Origin: Lachnospiraceae bacterium
GTDB taxonomy: Bacteria; Bacillota; Clostridia; Lachnospirales; Lachnospiraceae
DNA: 5,654 nt
Assembly: GCA_017476305.1 (NCBI GenBank)
Contig: JAFVAA010000703.1
Span: 1-5,654, forward strand
Direction of reading: 5' to 3'
The notes beneath the pieces are model-generated. The model was not told where the DNA came from and did not search any database. It worked only from the letters and a program-made list of their open reading frames with translations. Positions 1 to 5,626 of the stretch are shown here, in pieces (the stretch's first letter is position 1; each line of letters begins with the position of its first letter). A program made the position numbers and the translations under genes.

Positions 1-1039
1 ACGTAATGGAAGTATAGAAGTAAGCAAAGAAGATAAGCAGCAGCACATAAATTACCAGACCTAAGGTGTACTTAAATTCCCCAAAGCTTGAAAAATTACA
101 CCAGGCGTTCTGATTCAGCACCTTTAAAATCTTCTGACCAAGACTGGCACCGGCACCGGACGCCGGCTGTACTCCTGCAAAACCTGCAATCACGATCGGC
201 ATCTGGAACAGGGAACCGGCAAAAATAACCGGAATCACACCTGCAGTATTTACCTTCAAAGGAATGTGGGAAGACTGTCCACCCACCAGCTTTCTACCCT
301 GCGTTTTCTTTGAATACTGCACGCTGATTCTTCTCTCTCCATCTGAAAGAATAATGATAAATACCACAGTTCCTATAATCACTGCCAAAATCACGATTGC
401 ACCGATCAGACCATTTACCGTAGTGGACGCACCGGATACAAATTTCTCAAAAAGAGATGCCATATCCGAAGGCATACGGGATACGATATTATACAAAAGG
501 ATAATGGAAATACCATTTCCTACCCCATGCTCTGTGATCTGCTCCCCGAGCCACATCAGATAAGCAGCTCCCGCTGTCAGGGATACGATAATCACAGCCA
601 CAGACTGAAAAGAGACATCATTCGTCAAATAGCCTGCCCTGCCAAAACCGATTGCCATAGCACCACTTTCAATGATAGAAAGAGCAATGGAAAGATATCT
701 GGTATACTCTGCGATTTTCTTTCTTCCTTCTTCTCCATCCTTATGCAGCTCCTCCAGCCTTGGAATGGCAATCGTTAGGAGCTGTAATATGATGGAAGCT
801 GTAATATACGGAGTAATATTCAGAGCAAAAATCGACATTCTTTCAAACGAACCACCTGTGATCTGATTGAAAAAATCTAAAGAATTATTGTTCTGAAAAA
901 ACTCACTAATGACATCTGCCTTCACGCCCGGCACCGGAATCTGGCACCCGATACGTACAATGATAAGCGTTACCAGTGTATAGATGATTTTCTTCCTTAA
1001 ATCCTTTATTTTAAATGCATTGCGAACTGTACTAAACAA
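1..1039 (-). CDS. secY: Protein translocase subunit SecY, 3'-truncated by window edge
   Basis: SecY is the channel-forming membrane subunit of the SecYEG translocon, which exports and inserts proteins with SecA and the ribosome. The window holds 346 codons with no stop or frameshift. The family is usually about 430 residues, so roughly the last two transmembrane segments are missing. Visible landmarks are a first membrane segment near residues 18-36 ending in QIPVPG, the SecY signature SIFALNITPYITASI (69-83), WLGEQITEHGVGNG (163-176), the cytoplasmic loop ERRISVQYSKK (235-245) that in the family contacts SecA and the ribosome, and SSHIPLKVNTAGVIP (256-270). The start is a TTG one base after the rplO stop. 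It is preceded by a very strong Shine-Dalgarno site, and the first residues MFSTVRNAFKIKDLRKKI fit the usual SecY N terminus. No in-frame ATG occurs until about residue 68, inside the conserved core. Near-overlap with rplO suggests translational coupling. Confidence 0.98.
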   Translation of the reverse strand, partial: MFSTVRNAFKIKDLRKKIIYTLVTLIIVRIGCQIPVPGVKADVISEFFQNNNSLDFFNQITGGSFERMSIFALNITPYITASIILQLLTIAIPRLEELHKDGEEGRKKIAEYTRYLSIALSIIESGAMAIGFGRAGYLTNDVSFQSVAVIIVSLTAGAAYLMWLGEQITEHGVGNGISIILLYNIVSRMPSDMASLFEKFVSGASTTVNGLIGAIVILAVIIGTVVFIIILSDGERRISVQYSKKTQGRKLVGGQSSHIPLKVNTAGVIPVIFAGSLFQMPIVIAGFAGVQPASGAGASLGQKILKVLNQNAWCNFSSFGEFKYTLGLVIYVLLLIFFAYFYTSIT

Positions 1040-1040
1040 A

Positions 1041-1481
1041 TTAGATCACCTCAGCTTTTCCACCAAGAGCCTCAATTTTCTCCTTTGCGCTCTTACTGAA
1101 CGCATTTACCTGAACGGTAAGCTTCTTGGTTAATTCTCCATTTCCGAGTATCTTCACCCCATCCTTCGGATGACTGATGACACCTTCGTTTAATAAGGCT
1201 TCAATAGTAACTACGTCGCCATCATTAAATTTCTCTAATTTATCCACGTTGATTGCCACGATTTCCTTATGATTCCGGTTTGTAAAACCTCTCTTTGGAA
1301 GACGCATATAAAGCGGCAGCTGTCCACCCTCAAATCCCGGACGTGGTGCACCGGAACGAGCCTTCTGTCCTTTATGTCCCTTACCTGCTGTTTTTCCATT
1401 TCCTGAGCCGTGTACACGACCTCTTCTAAAATTATTACTCTGTTTGGAGCCCTCTGCAGGACTTAATGTTGATAAATTCAT
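1041..1481 (-). CDS. rplO: 50S ribosomal protein L15
   Basis: L15 is a late-assembly protein of the large subunit that threads a basic N-terminal extension into 23S rRNA. The 146-residue length matches typical bacterial L15. The N-terminal half is glycine- and basic-rich ([20 protein letters not shown], residues 21-40), followed by [18 protein letters not shown] (49-66). The C-terminal globular part carries [15 protein letters not shown] and ends in an alanine/lysine/glycine-rich stretch, as in the family. The ATG is preceded by AGGAGGT with a short 4-nt gap after the T. Unlike its neighbours, it lies 189 nt after the preceding gene, behind a strongly structured stretch that could affect its translation. 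The stop TAA is one base before the secY TTG. Identification is secure. Confidence 0.99.
   Translation of the reverse strand: MNLSTLSPAEGSKQSNNFRRGRVHGSGNGKTAGKGHKGQKARSGAPRPGFEGGQLPLYMRLPKRGFTNRNHKEIVAINVDKLEKFNDGDVVTIEALLNEGVISHPKDGVKILGNGELTKKLTVQVNAFSKSAKEKIEALGGKAEVI
1044..1052 (-). promoter_or_regulatory. Ribosome binding site of secY
   Basis: The minus strand reads GAGGTGATC, nine bases complementary to the 3' end of bacterial 16S rRNA, then TAAT and the TTG start of secY. It lies inside the last codons of rplO (Glu-Val-Ile-stop). This site decides the TTG start and implies that ribosomes ending rplO sit directly on the secY initiation region. Confidence 0.85.
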
Positions 1482-1485
1482 ATTG

Positions 1486-1492
1486 ACCTCCT
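1486..1492 (-). promoter_or_regulatory. Ribosome binding site of rplO
   Basis: The minus strand reads AGGAGGT, then CAAT and the ATG of rplO. The bases TAGGA (1493-1489), which include part of this site, are complementary to TCCTA (1670-1666) just after the rpmD stop. The site could therefore be partly masked by an outer helix around the structured element between the two genes. The site itself is clear; the masking is inference. Confidence 0.85.
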
Positions 1493-1499
1493 AAGCTTT

Positions 1500-1657
1500 G
1501 TTCACTAACGGGCGTCCCCTGCACCCTTGCTGCTATCTGCCTTATTTTTCCATAAAGCAGATTGGGGAATCATCCTTTCGCAACGCATATATGCTGACTG
1601 CATACATGCATTCGCAGACTTCGCTTTCGTGAAGCTTGCCTGTGCAAAAGAATGAAC
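1500..1657 (-). ncRNA. Candidate structured RNA element in the rpmD-rplO gap
   Basis: Read on the transcribed minus strand, this stretch contains four consecutive hairpins. P1 (1635-1618) has a short stem with one mismatch and a GAAA tetraloop. P2 (1612-1582) has 13 consecutive pairs, two of them G-U, around the loop AGTCA. P3 (1562-1535) has 11 pairs, one G-U, around the loop GGAAAA. P4 (1526-1510) has 5 pairs, one G-U, around the loop CAGGGGA. A 7-bp helix, GTTCATT (1657-1651) with AGTGAAC (1506-1500), encloses all four. The P4 loop bases GGGGA (1519-1515) are complementary to TCCCC (1568-1564) between P2 and P3, a possible pseudoknot. No U-tract follows any stem, so it does not look like an intrinsic terminator. 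I recognise no named riboswitch or ribosomal leader. It could be a cis-regulatory RNA for rplO-secY, an embedded small RNA, or a palindromic repeat copied into the operon. Confidence 0.5.
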
Positions 1658-1660
1658 CAT
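1505..1660 (-). CDS. Possible 51-codon small ORF, doubtful
   Basis: An open frame runs from an ATG at 1660 to a TAG at 1507-1505, almost exactly filling the rpmD-rplO gap. The predicted peptide is 51 residues, starts MVHSFAQASFTKAKSANAC, is rich in Ala, Ser, Lys and Met, has two cysteines, and shows no membrane segment or family motif that I recognise. The nearest Shine-Dalgarno-like bases, GGAGG, lie within the last codons of rpmD, about 15 nt upstream, which is too far for efficient initiation. The same bases form extensive RNA stems, which explain the sequence better than coding does. I list it because it is open and falls between two highly expressed genes, but consider it more likely fortuitous. 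Confidence 0.15.
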   Translation of the reverse strand: MVHSFAQASFTKAKSANACMQSAYMRCERMIPQSALWKNKADSSKGAGDAR

Positions 1661-1670
1661 CGGTATAGGA

Positions 1671-1853
1671 TCATGCCTCCTCTACCTTTACTAAATGTCT
1701 GACACGCCAAACCATGCCCTTTACGGCATCATTGTTTGGCAGTTCTACGGTCTTGCCGATTTTTCTAAGTCCAAGTGCCTCTACGGTAGCACGCTGTTTA
1801 GGAATAGCACCGATCGTAGACTTCACTAATGTTACTTTTAACTTGTCTGCCAT
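1671..1853 (-). CDS. rpmD: 50S ribosomal protein L30
   Basis: L30 is a small single-domain protein of the large subunit that contacts 23S rRNA; in bacteria it is about 60 residues and often dispensable. This copy is 60 residues. It shows the family pattern: a first strand KLKVTLVKSTIG, then PKQRATVEALGLRKIGKTVE (19-38), then the region of PNNDAVKGMVWRVRHLVKVEE at the end. The ATG follows TAGGAGGA with 7 nt spacing, and the TAG in that site is the rpsE stop codon, so translation is probably coupled to rpsE. The gap after it (to rplO) is the longest in the window. Some bacteria lack rpmD in this operon; here it is present and intact. Confidence 0.98.
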   Translation of the reverse strand: MADKLKVTLVKSTIGAIPKQRATVEALGLRKIGKTVELPNNDAVKGMVWRVRHLVKVEEA

Positions 1854-1865
1854 GATTTATTCCTC

Positions 1866-2375
1866 CTATCCTAAAAGTTCTTCTACAGAAATACCACGTG
1901 CTTTTGCAACCTCCTCCGGAGTCTTTAAATGCTTAAGACCATCGAGGGCTGCAAGTACAACATTCTGCTTGTTATTTGATCCAAGAGACTTTGTACGAAT
2001 ATTTTTATATCCGGCTAATTCAAGTACGGCACGAACCGGACCACCGGCGATAATTCCAGTACCTTCCGGAGCCTTTTTAATCAGTACGGAAGCACTGCCG
2101 AACTTTCCATTGTAATCATGCGGCACACTACCGTTATCATCCATAGGAACTTCAATCAAGCTCTTTGTAGCAGCTTCTTTTCCCTTACGGATCGCTTCCG
2201 GAATTTCTGTTGCTTTTCCAAGTCCTGCACCTACATGTCCGTTCTTATCACCAACAACGACTAATGCAGTAAATCTCATGTTACGTCCACCCTTAACAAC
2301 CTTGGTTACACGCTTGATCGTTACCACATTATCTTCCAGCTCTAAACCTTCCGCATCAATAATTGTACGTTTCAT
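1866..2375 (-). CDS. rpsE: 30S ribosomal protein S5
   Basis: S5 lies on the back of the small subunit near the mRNA entry side and, with S4, influences decoding accuracy. At 169 residues it has normal length. The N-terminal double-stranded-RNA-binding-like domain contains [19 protein letters not shown] (20-38) and [17 protein letters not shown] (39-55). The C-terminal domain contains [18 protein letters not shown] and [17 protein letters not shown]. The loop VKGGR (27-31), where changes give spectinomycin resistance in model bacteria, has the ordinary sensitive-type sequence. The tail [18 protein letters not shown] is the type I associate with Clostridia. The start ATG has AGGAGGAG upstream at 2391-2384. 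Gaps are 24 nt to rplR and 12 nt to rpmD. Confidence 0.99.
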   Translation of the reverse strand: MKRTIIDAEGLELEDNVVTIKRVTKVVKGGRNMRFTALVVVGDKNGHVGAGLGKATEIPEAIRKGKEAATKSLIEVPMDDNGSVPHDYNGKFGSASVLIKKAPEGTGIIAGGPVRAVLELAGYKNIRTKSLGSNNKQNVVLAALDGLKHLKTPEEVAKARGISVEELLG

Positions 2376-2399
2376 GTGTTGTTCTCCTCCTATAATTTT

Positions 2400-2792
2400 T
2401 TAGAACTCTAAGCCTGCTTCTCTTGCTGCATATGCCAGAGCCTTCACCTTGCCCTGATATATGAAACCGCCTCTGTCAAAGACAACTGTTTTAATTCCCT
2501 TATCCTGTGCTTTCTTGGCAATCACCTCACCGAGCTTTGCTGCTGCATCTACATTATTGGTCTTTTCCAAGCCCTCTTTTACTTCCTTTTCCAATGTAGA
2601 AGCGGCTACTAAAGTGGCACCGGATTTATTTCCTTTGGCATCAATCACCGTATCATCAATAATCTGAGCGTACATATGATTATTGCTTCTAAATACTGCT
2701 AAACGCGGTCTTTCTGATGTTCCGGAAAGACGATTGCGAACCTTCATGTGCTTCTTCACACGAACCTCTGATCTCGAACGTTTTTTAATCAT
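2400..2792 (-). CDS. rplR: 50S ribosomal protein L18
   Basis: L18 binds 5S rRNA and, with L5, docks it into the central protuberance of the large subunit. The basic N terminus ([20 protein letters not shown]) and [24 protein letters not shown] (24-47) are typical, as is the C-terminal [27 protein letters not shown]. The protein is 130 residues, while most bacterial L18 are about 117-122. The extra length lies mostly around residues 49-58 ([10 protein letters not shown]), between the strands ending in IIDD and beginning with TLVAAST. The reading frame is continuous there, so this is a small insertion and not a frameshift. A purine-rich AAAAGGAGTGGAG lies before the ATG. A 42-nt A/T-rich gap separates it from rplF. 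Confidence 0.98.
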   Translation of the reverse strand: MIKKRSRSEVRVKKHMKVRNRLSGTSERPRLAVFRSNNHMYAQIIDDTVIDAKGNKSGATLVAASTLEKEVKEGLEKTNNVDAAAKLGEVIAKKAQDKGIKTVVFDRGGFIYQGKVKALAYAAREAGLEF

Positions 2793-2834
2793 CGTATCTC
2801 CACTCCTTTTTTAAATTAAAATCTTGGTTTTAAA

Positions 2835-3374
2835 CTATTTACCAGTCTTACCGACCTTACGTCTGATAACCTCATCCGCATACTTGATACCCTTGCCCTT
2901 ATATGGCTCCGGTTTTCTCTTTTCTCTGATCTCAGCAGCATACTGTCCGACCTTTTCTTTATCGATTCCCTTAACGATGATCTTGTTCTGTCCCTCTACG
3001 ACAACCTCAAGACCCTCCGGATCCTCCATCTCTACCGGGTGGGAATAACCCAGAGAAAGTGTCAGCTTCTTTCCCTGCTTTTGTGCTCTGTAACCAACAC
3101 CGTTTACCTCTAATACCTTTTCATAGCCATCGGTCACACCTATCACCATATTATTGATCAGGGTTCTGGTCAAACCATGTAAAGACTTCATTCTTTTCAG
3201 ATCGTTCGGACGATTTACAACAATTTCCTCGCCTTCCTTTTTGATCTCCATATCCGCCGGCAACACTCTTTCCAATGTTCCCTTCGGACCCTTTACAGTC
3301 ACTTTATTATTTTCTGCAATATCCACAGTAACACCTGCAGGTATCGCGATAGGCATTCTTCCAATTCGTGACAT
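2835..3374 (-). CDS. rplF: 50S ribosomal protein L6
   Basis: L6 is a two-domain protein near the factor-binding site of the large subunit and contacts the sarcin-ricin region. I place the start at the ATG giving [15 protein letters not shown], which yields 179 residues, the usual length, and has GGAGGTG six bases upstream. The frame is open further upstream to an ATG at 3458, adding 28 residues, but that ATG has no Shine-Dalgarno site and the extra residues do not resemble L6. The two repeated domains are visible, the second with [20 protein letters not shown]. The signature [11 protein letters not shown] is at about 155-165, with a basic C terminus. An 89-nt gap separates it from rpsH, longer than most in this operon. 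Confidence 0.98.
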   Translation of the reverse strand: MSRIGRMPIAIPAGVTVDIAENNKVTVKGPKGTLERVLPADMEIKKEGEEIVVNRPNDLKRMKSLHGLTRTLINNMVIGVTDGYEKVLEVNGVGYRAQKQGKKLTLSLGYSHPVEMEDPEGLEVVVEGQNKIIVKGIDKEKVGQYAAEIREKRKPEPYKGKGIKYADEVIRRKVGKTGK

Positions 3375-3380
3375 GCCGTG

Positions 3381-3387
3381 CACCTCC
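3381..3387 (-). promoter_or_regulatory. Ribosome binding site of rplF
   Basis: The minus strand reads GGAGGTG followed by CACGGC and the ATG at 3374. It is the only strong Shine-Dalgarno sequence in the rpsH-rplF gap, and it decides for the 179-residue form of L6 over the extended reading frame. Confidence 0.9.
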
Positions 3388-3439
3388 ATACTTTCTATAA
3401 ATTTCCTGCATTTACCATCCTCAAAAGAAACACGCTCCC

Positions 3440-3460
3440 ACAGGAAAACGCTTTCCATGT
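3440..3460 (-). other. Small hairpin just after the rpsH stop
   Basis: On the minus strand, GGAAA (3456-3452) and TTTCC (3447-3443) pair around GCGT, and ACA (3460-3458) can pair with TGT (3442-3440) past one bulged T. It begins three bases after the rpsH stop codon. No run of T follows, so it is not an intrinsic terminator. It might be an mRNA-processing or stability stem, or chance. Confidence 0.3.
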
Positions 3461-3463
3461 TTT

Positions 3464-3865
3464 CTACCAGATAAATGCAAGTACCTCACCGCCTACGTTT
3501 TCTTTTCTTGCTTCCTTGTCTGTCATAACACCCTTGTTTGTAGAAACGATAGCAATTCCCAGACCGCCAAGCACCTTTGGCAGATCTGCTGCTCCGGCAT
3601 ATACGCGGAGACCAGGCTTGGAAATTCTCTTTAGACCTGTAATGATTTTATCGTTTTTATCTACACCATATTTTAAAGTGATATGAATCATCTGAATACC
3701 ATCTACATCAATCATATCATATTTCTTGATGTAACCCTCTTTGAAAAGAATTTCTGCTATGGAAACCTTCATCTTTGAGGTAGGTACATCTACTGTATCA
3801 TGCTTTGCAGTATTCGCATTACGAATTCTTGTAAGCATATCTGCAATAGGATCGCTCGTCATCAT
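3464..3865 (-). CDS. rpsH: 30S ribosomal protein S8
   Basis: S8 is a primary binder of the central domain of 16S rRNA. In E. coli it also represses the spc operon by binding the mRNA near the L5 start; whether that holds here cannot be told from this sequence. The 133-residue protein starts [18 protein letters not shown], as expected, and ends with the S8 signature [24 protein letters not shown] and a terminal tryptophan. Two ATGs are adjacent (3865 and 3862). I take the first, 9 nt after AAGGAGGT, but the second is possible and changes only one residue. The Shine-Dalgarno site overlaps the rpsN stop codon. Confidence 0.99.
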   Translation of the reverse strand: MMTSDPIADMLTRIRNANTAKHDTVDVPTSKMKVSIAEILFKEGYIKKYDMIDVDGIQMIHITLKYGVDKNDKIITGLKRISKPGLRVYAGAADLPKVLGGLGIAIVSTNKGVMTDKEARKENVGGEVLAFIW

Positions 3866-3880
3866 TTTCGTTTTACCTCC

Positions 3881-4066
3881 TTACCAGCTTGCTTTCTTCA
3901 CACCTGGAATCTGTCCCTTGTAAGCTAACTCACGAAAGCAGATTCTGCAAATTCCGTATTTTCTTAAATAAGCATGTGGACGACCACAAATTCTGCAACG
4001 ACTGTATTCTCTGGTAGAGAACTTCGCTTTACGCTGCTGCTTTACTTTCATAGAAGTTTTAGCCAT
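3881..4066 (-). CDS. rpsN: 30S ribosomal protein S14, zinc-binding type
   Basis: S14 sits in the head of the small subunit next to S3 and S10 and is needed for late 30S assembly. This is the short zinc type: 61 residues, with cysteines at 24, 27, 40 and 43 (CRIC and CRIC) forming the expected zinc ribbon, and the family ending [11 protein letters not shown]. Many Firmicutes also carry a longer zinc-free paralogue elsewhere, used under zinc starvation; none is in this window. The start [11 protein letters not shown] has AAGGAGGAG five bases upstream, overlapping the rplE stop codon, so coupling to rplE is likely. The gap to rpsH is 15 nt. Confidence 0.99.
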   Translation of the reverse strand: MAKTSMKVKQQRKAKFSTREYSRCRICGRPHAYLRKYGICRICFRELAYKGQIPGVKKASW

Positions 4067-4078
4067 GACTTCTCCTCC

Positions 4079-4618
4079 TTATTTCTTGAAAGGCATACCG
4101 AACTGTGTCAATAATTCACGAGCCTCTTCATCAGTTCTGGCGGTTGTAACTACAATTACATCCATACCTCTAACCTTGTCTACTTTATCATATTCAATTT
4201 CCGGGAAAATAAGCTGCTCTTTGATACCTAATGCATAATTTCCTCTTCCGTCAAATGCATCAGGATTCACACCTCTAAAGTCACGCACACGTGGTAATGC
4301 TAAATTTACCAGACGGTCTAAAAATGCGTACATCTTATCTCCTCTAAGGGTTACCTTGCATCCAATCGGCATTCCTTCACGCAGCTTGAAATTCGCAATC
4401 GAGTGCTTTGCTCTCGTTACGACAGCCTTCTGACCTGTAATCGTCGCAAGCTCTGCCATAGCTGCATCCAGAATCTTAGAATTTTCCTTTGCTTCCCCAA
4501 TACCCATATTGATTACGATCTTTTCGAGCTTTGGTACCTGCATAACGTTTTTATATCCAAACTTTTTCATCATTGCATCGATGATTTCTTTTTGATAAGT
4601 TTCTTTTAAACGATTCAA
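4079..4618 (-). CDS. rplE: 50S ribosomal protein L5
   Basis: L5 binds 5S rRNA with L18 in the central protuberance and contacts P-site tRNA and S13. At 179 residues the length is standard. Visible family motifs are [16 protein letters not shown] (31-46), [23 protein letters not shown] in the middle and [23 protein letters not shown] near the end. The start codon is TTG, reading MNRLKETY. An in-frame TAG lies only six bases upstream of it, so no longer form is possible, and AAAGGAGG is correctly placed 9 nt before the TTG. An ATG directly after the Shine-Dalgarno site runs straight into that TAG. Gaps are 24 nt to rplX and 12 nt to rpsN. Confidence 0.99.
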   Translation of the reverse strand: MNRLKETYQKEIIDAMMKKFGYKNVMQVPKLEKIVINMGIGEAKENSKILDAAMAELATITGQKAVVTRAKHSIANFKLREGMPIGCKVTLRGDKMYAFLDRLVNLALPRVRDFRGVNPDAFDGRGNYALGIKEQLIFPEIEYDKVDKVRGMDVIVVTTARTDEEARELLTQFGMPFKK

Positions 4619-4627
4619 TTCCTACAT

Positions 4628-4635
4628 CCTCCTTT
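4628..4635 (-). promoter_or_regulatory. Ribosome binding site of rplE
   Basis: The minus strand reads AAAGGAGG, then ATGTAGGAA, then the TTG of rplE. The ATG directly abutting the site is too close to be used and is followed at once by a TAG in the same frame as rplE. The 9-nt spacing to the TTG is normal and fixes the non-ATG start. Confidence 0.9.
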
Positions 4636-4642
4636 CTAAGTA

Positions 4643-4948
4643 TTAGTCGATCACTTCGCCGGTTGCTTTTGCAAAACGTACTTTCTTTCCGTCTTCTACT
4701 TTAAAACCGATACGCGAAGGTTTTCCCTTGCTTACATACATCACATTGGAAAGATCGATCGGAGCGGACTGCTGAACAATTCCACCCTGCGGATTGCCCG
4801 GGCTCTGCTTTGCATGCTTCGTCACCTGATTGATTCCCTCGATGACAGCCTTGCCATCCTTCACAGCCGTTACTTTTCCTTCTCTTCCTTTATCTTTACC
4901 GGTGATTACACGAACGGTATCACCCTTCTTAATTTTACTAGTTGCCAC
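4643..4948 (-). CDS. rplX: 50S ribosomal protein L24
   Basis: L24 is one of the first proteins to bind nascent 23S rRNA and nucleates large-subunit assembly near the exit tunnel. The 101-residue protein begins MATSKIKKGDTVRVITGKDKG. It has the KOW motif at about residues 6-33 (GDTVRVITGKDKGREGKV), then HAKQSPGNPQGGIVQQSAPI and the C-terminal strand region RIGFKVEDGKKVRFAKATGEVI. The start is GTG, 5 nt after AAGGAGGTG, and the N terminus matches the family without any extension. The Shine-Dalgarno site overlaps the rplN stop codon, indicating coupled translation. Confidence 0.99.
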   Translation of the reverse strand: MATSKIKKGDTVRVITGKDKGREGKVTAVKDGKAVIEGINQVTKHAKQSPGNPQGGIVQQSAPIDLSNVMYVSKGKPSRIGFKVEDGKKVRFAKATGEVID

Positions 4949-4953
4949 AATGA

Positions 4954-4962
4954 CACCTCCTT
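4954..4962 (-). promoter_or_regulatory. Ribosome binding site of rplX
   Basis: The minus strand reads AAGGAGGTG, then TCATT and the GTG start of rplX. The first two A bases belong to the rplN TAA stop. There is no in-frame ATG near, so this site supports the GTG. Confidence 0.88.
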
Positions 4963-5329
4963 ATAATACTTCCGGTGCTAATGATACGATCTTCATGAAC
5001 TTCTTATCTCTAAGCTCCCTAGCAACCGGTCCAAAGATACGTGTTCCTCTTGGCGTCTTATCATCACGAATGATAACTGCCGCATTCTCATCAAAACGGA
5101 TATAAGATCCATCTGCACGACGCGTCTTATTTACAGTACGAACAACAACTGCCTTTACCACATCGCCCTTCTTTACAACACCGCCTGGCGTTGCATCTTT
5201 GACCGAAGCAACGATAACATCACCAATACTTGCATATCTTCTGACGGAACCGCCTAAAACTCTGATACAAAGAAGTTCCTTAGCACCTGTATTATCAGCT
5301 ACTTTAAGTCTTGATTCCTGCTGTACCAT
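4961..5329 (-). CDS. rplN: 50S ribosomal protein L14
   Basis: L14 is a highly conserved large-subunit protein at the subunit interface; it bridges to 16S rRNA and binds the silencing factor RsfS in bacteria. The 122-residue length is exactly usual. The N terminus [27 protein letters not shown] and the central [16 protein letters not shown] are typical. The signature region lies near residues 73-108 and contains [20 protein letters not shown] and GPVARELR. The ATG has GGAGGG five bases upstream. Gaps are 26 nt to rpsQ and 12 nt to rplX. Confidence 0.99.
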   Translation of the reverse strand: MVQQESRLKVADNTGAKELLCIRVLGGSVRRYASIGDVIVASVKDATPGGVVKKGDVVKAVVVRTVNKTRRADGSYIRFDENAAVIIRDDKTPRGTRIFGPVARELRDKKFMKIVSLAPEVL

Positions 5330-5355
5330 GATAACCCTCCATATTCCGCAAAAAA

Positions 5356-5610
5356 CTATTTTGCTCTCTCAATGATTTCTACAAGTCTCCATCTCTTATC
5401 CTTAGATAAAGGCCTTGTTTCCATAACTCTTACTCTATCGCCCATCTTACATGCGTTTTCCTCATCATGAACCTTTAATCTACGGGTTCTCTTGATGATT
5501 TTACCATAAAGCGGATGCTTTACGTTGTCCACAACTGCTACAACAACTGTTTTATCCATCTTATCACTTACAACGTTGACTACACGAGTCTTTCTAAGAT
5601 TTCTCTCCAC
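5356..5610 (-). CDS. rpsQ: 30S ribosomal protein S17
   Basis: S17 is a primary binder of the 5' domain of 16S rRNA and folds as an OB barrel. The 84-residue protein starts [20 protein letters not shown]. It contains [21 protein letters not shown] (30-50) and the family signature [22 protein letters not shown] near the C terminus. The start is GTG, 8 nt downstream of AAAGGAGG. The frame is open upstream to a TGA at 5652-5650, but no ATG, GTG or TTG with a proper binding site lies there. It is the first complete gene of the window in transcription order; rpmC (L29) is expected just upstream. Confidence 0.98.
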   Translation of the reverse strand: MERNLRKTRVVNVVSDKMDKTVVVAVVDNVKHPLYGKIIKRTRRLKVHDEENACKMGDRVRVMETRPLSKDKRWRLVEIIERAK

Positions 5611-5618
5611 GACCTCGT

Positions 5619-5626
5619 CCTCCTTT
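5619..5626 (-). promoter_or_regulatory. Ribosome binding site of rpsQ
   Basis: The minus strand reads AAAGGAGG, then ACGAGGTC and the GTG start of rpsQ. Position and strength support GTG at 5610. The remaining bases to the window edge (5627-5654) show no gene that can be assigned. The end of rpmC may lie there or just beyond, with possible TGA stops at 5652-5650 and 5638-5636 in two different frames. Confidence 0.85.

Noticed and set aside
264..866. Several open frames on the plus strand opposite secY
   Set aside because: They overlap a complete conserved SecY frame on the minus strand, lack binding sites and resemble no protein family. They are antisense shadows.
1235..1417. Alternative minus-strand frame within rplO
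   Set aside because: It lies wholly within the well-conserved L15 frame and has no independent start signal.
1535..1612. Intrinsic terminator between rpmD and rplO
   Set aside because: The two long stems are followed by GCGAAAGG and AGCAGC-like sequence, not by a run of T, so Rho-independent termination is not supported.
1500..1657. Transposon-type insertion with target-site duplication in the rpmD-rplO gap
   Set aside because: The ends GTTCATT and AGTGAAC form an imperfect inverted repeat, but I see no flanking direct duplication and no transposase. A mobile origin is possible but not supported by this window alone.
2793..2834. Regulatory stem before rplR
   Set aside because: TTAAAA and TTTTAA can pair, but the helix is only A-T pairs in an A/T-rich spacer and is likely chance.
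3375..3458. N-terminal extension of L6 starting at an ATG at 3458
   Set aside because: No Shine-Dalgarno site precedes it, the extra 28 residues do not resemble L6, and the downstream ATG at 3374 has a perfect site and gives the standard 179 residues.
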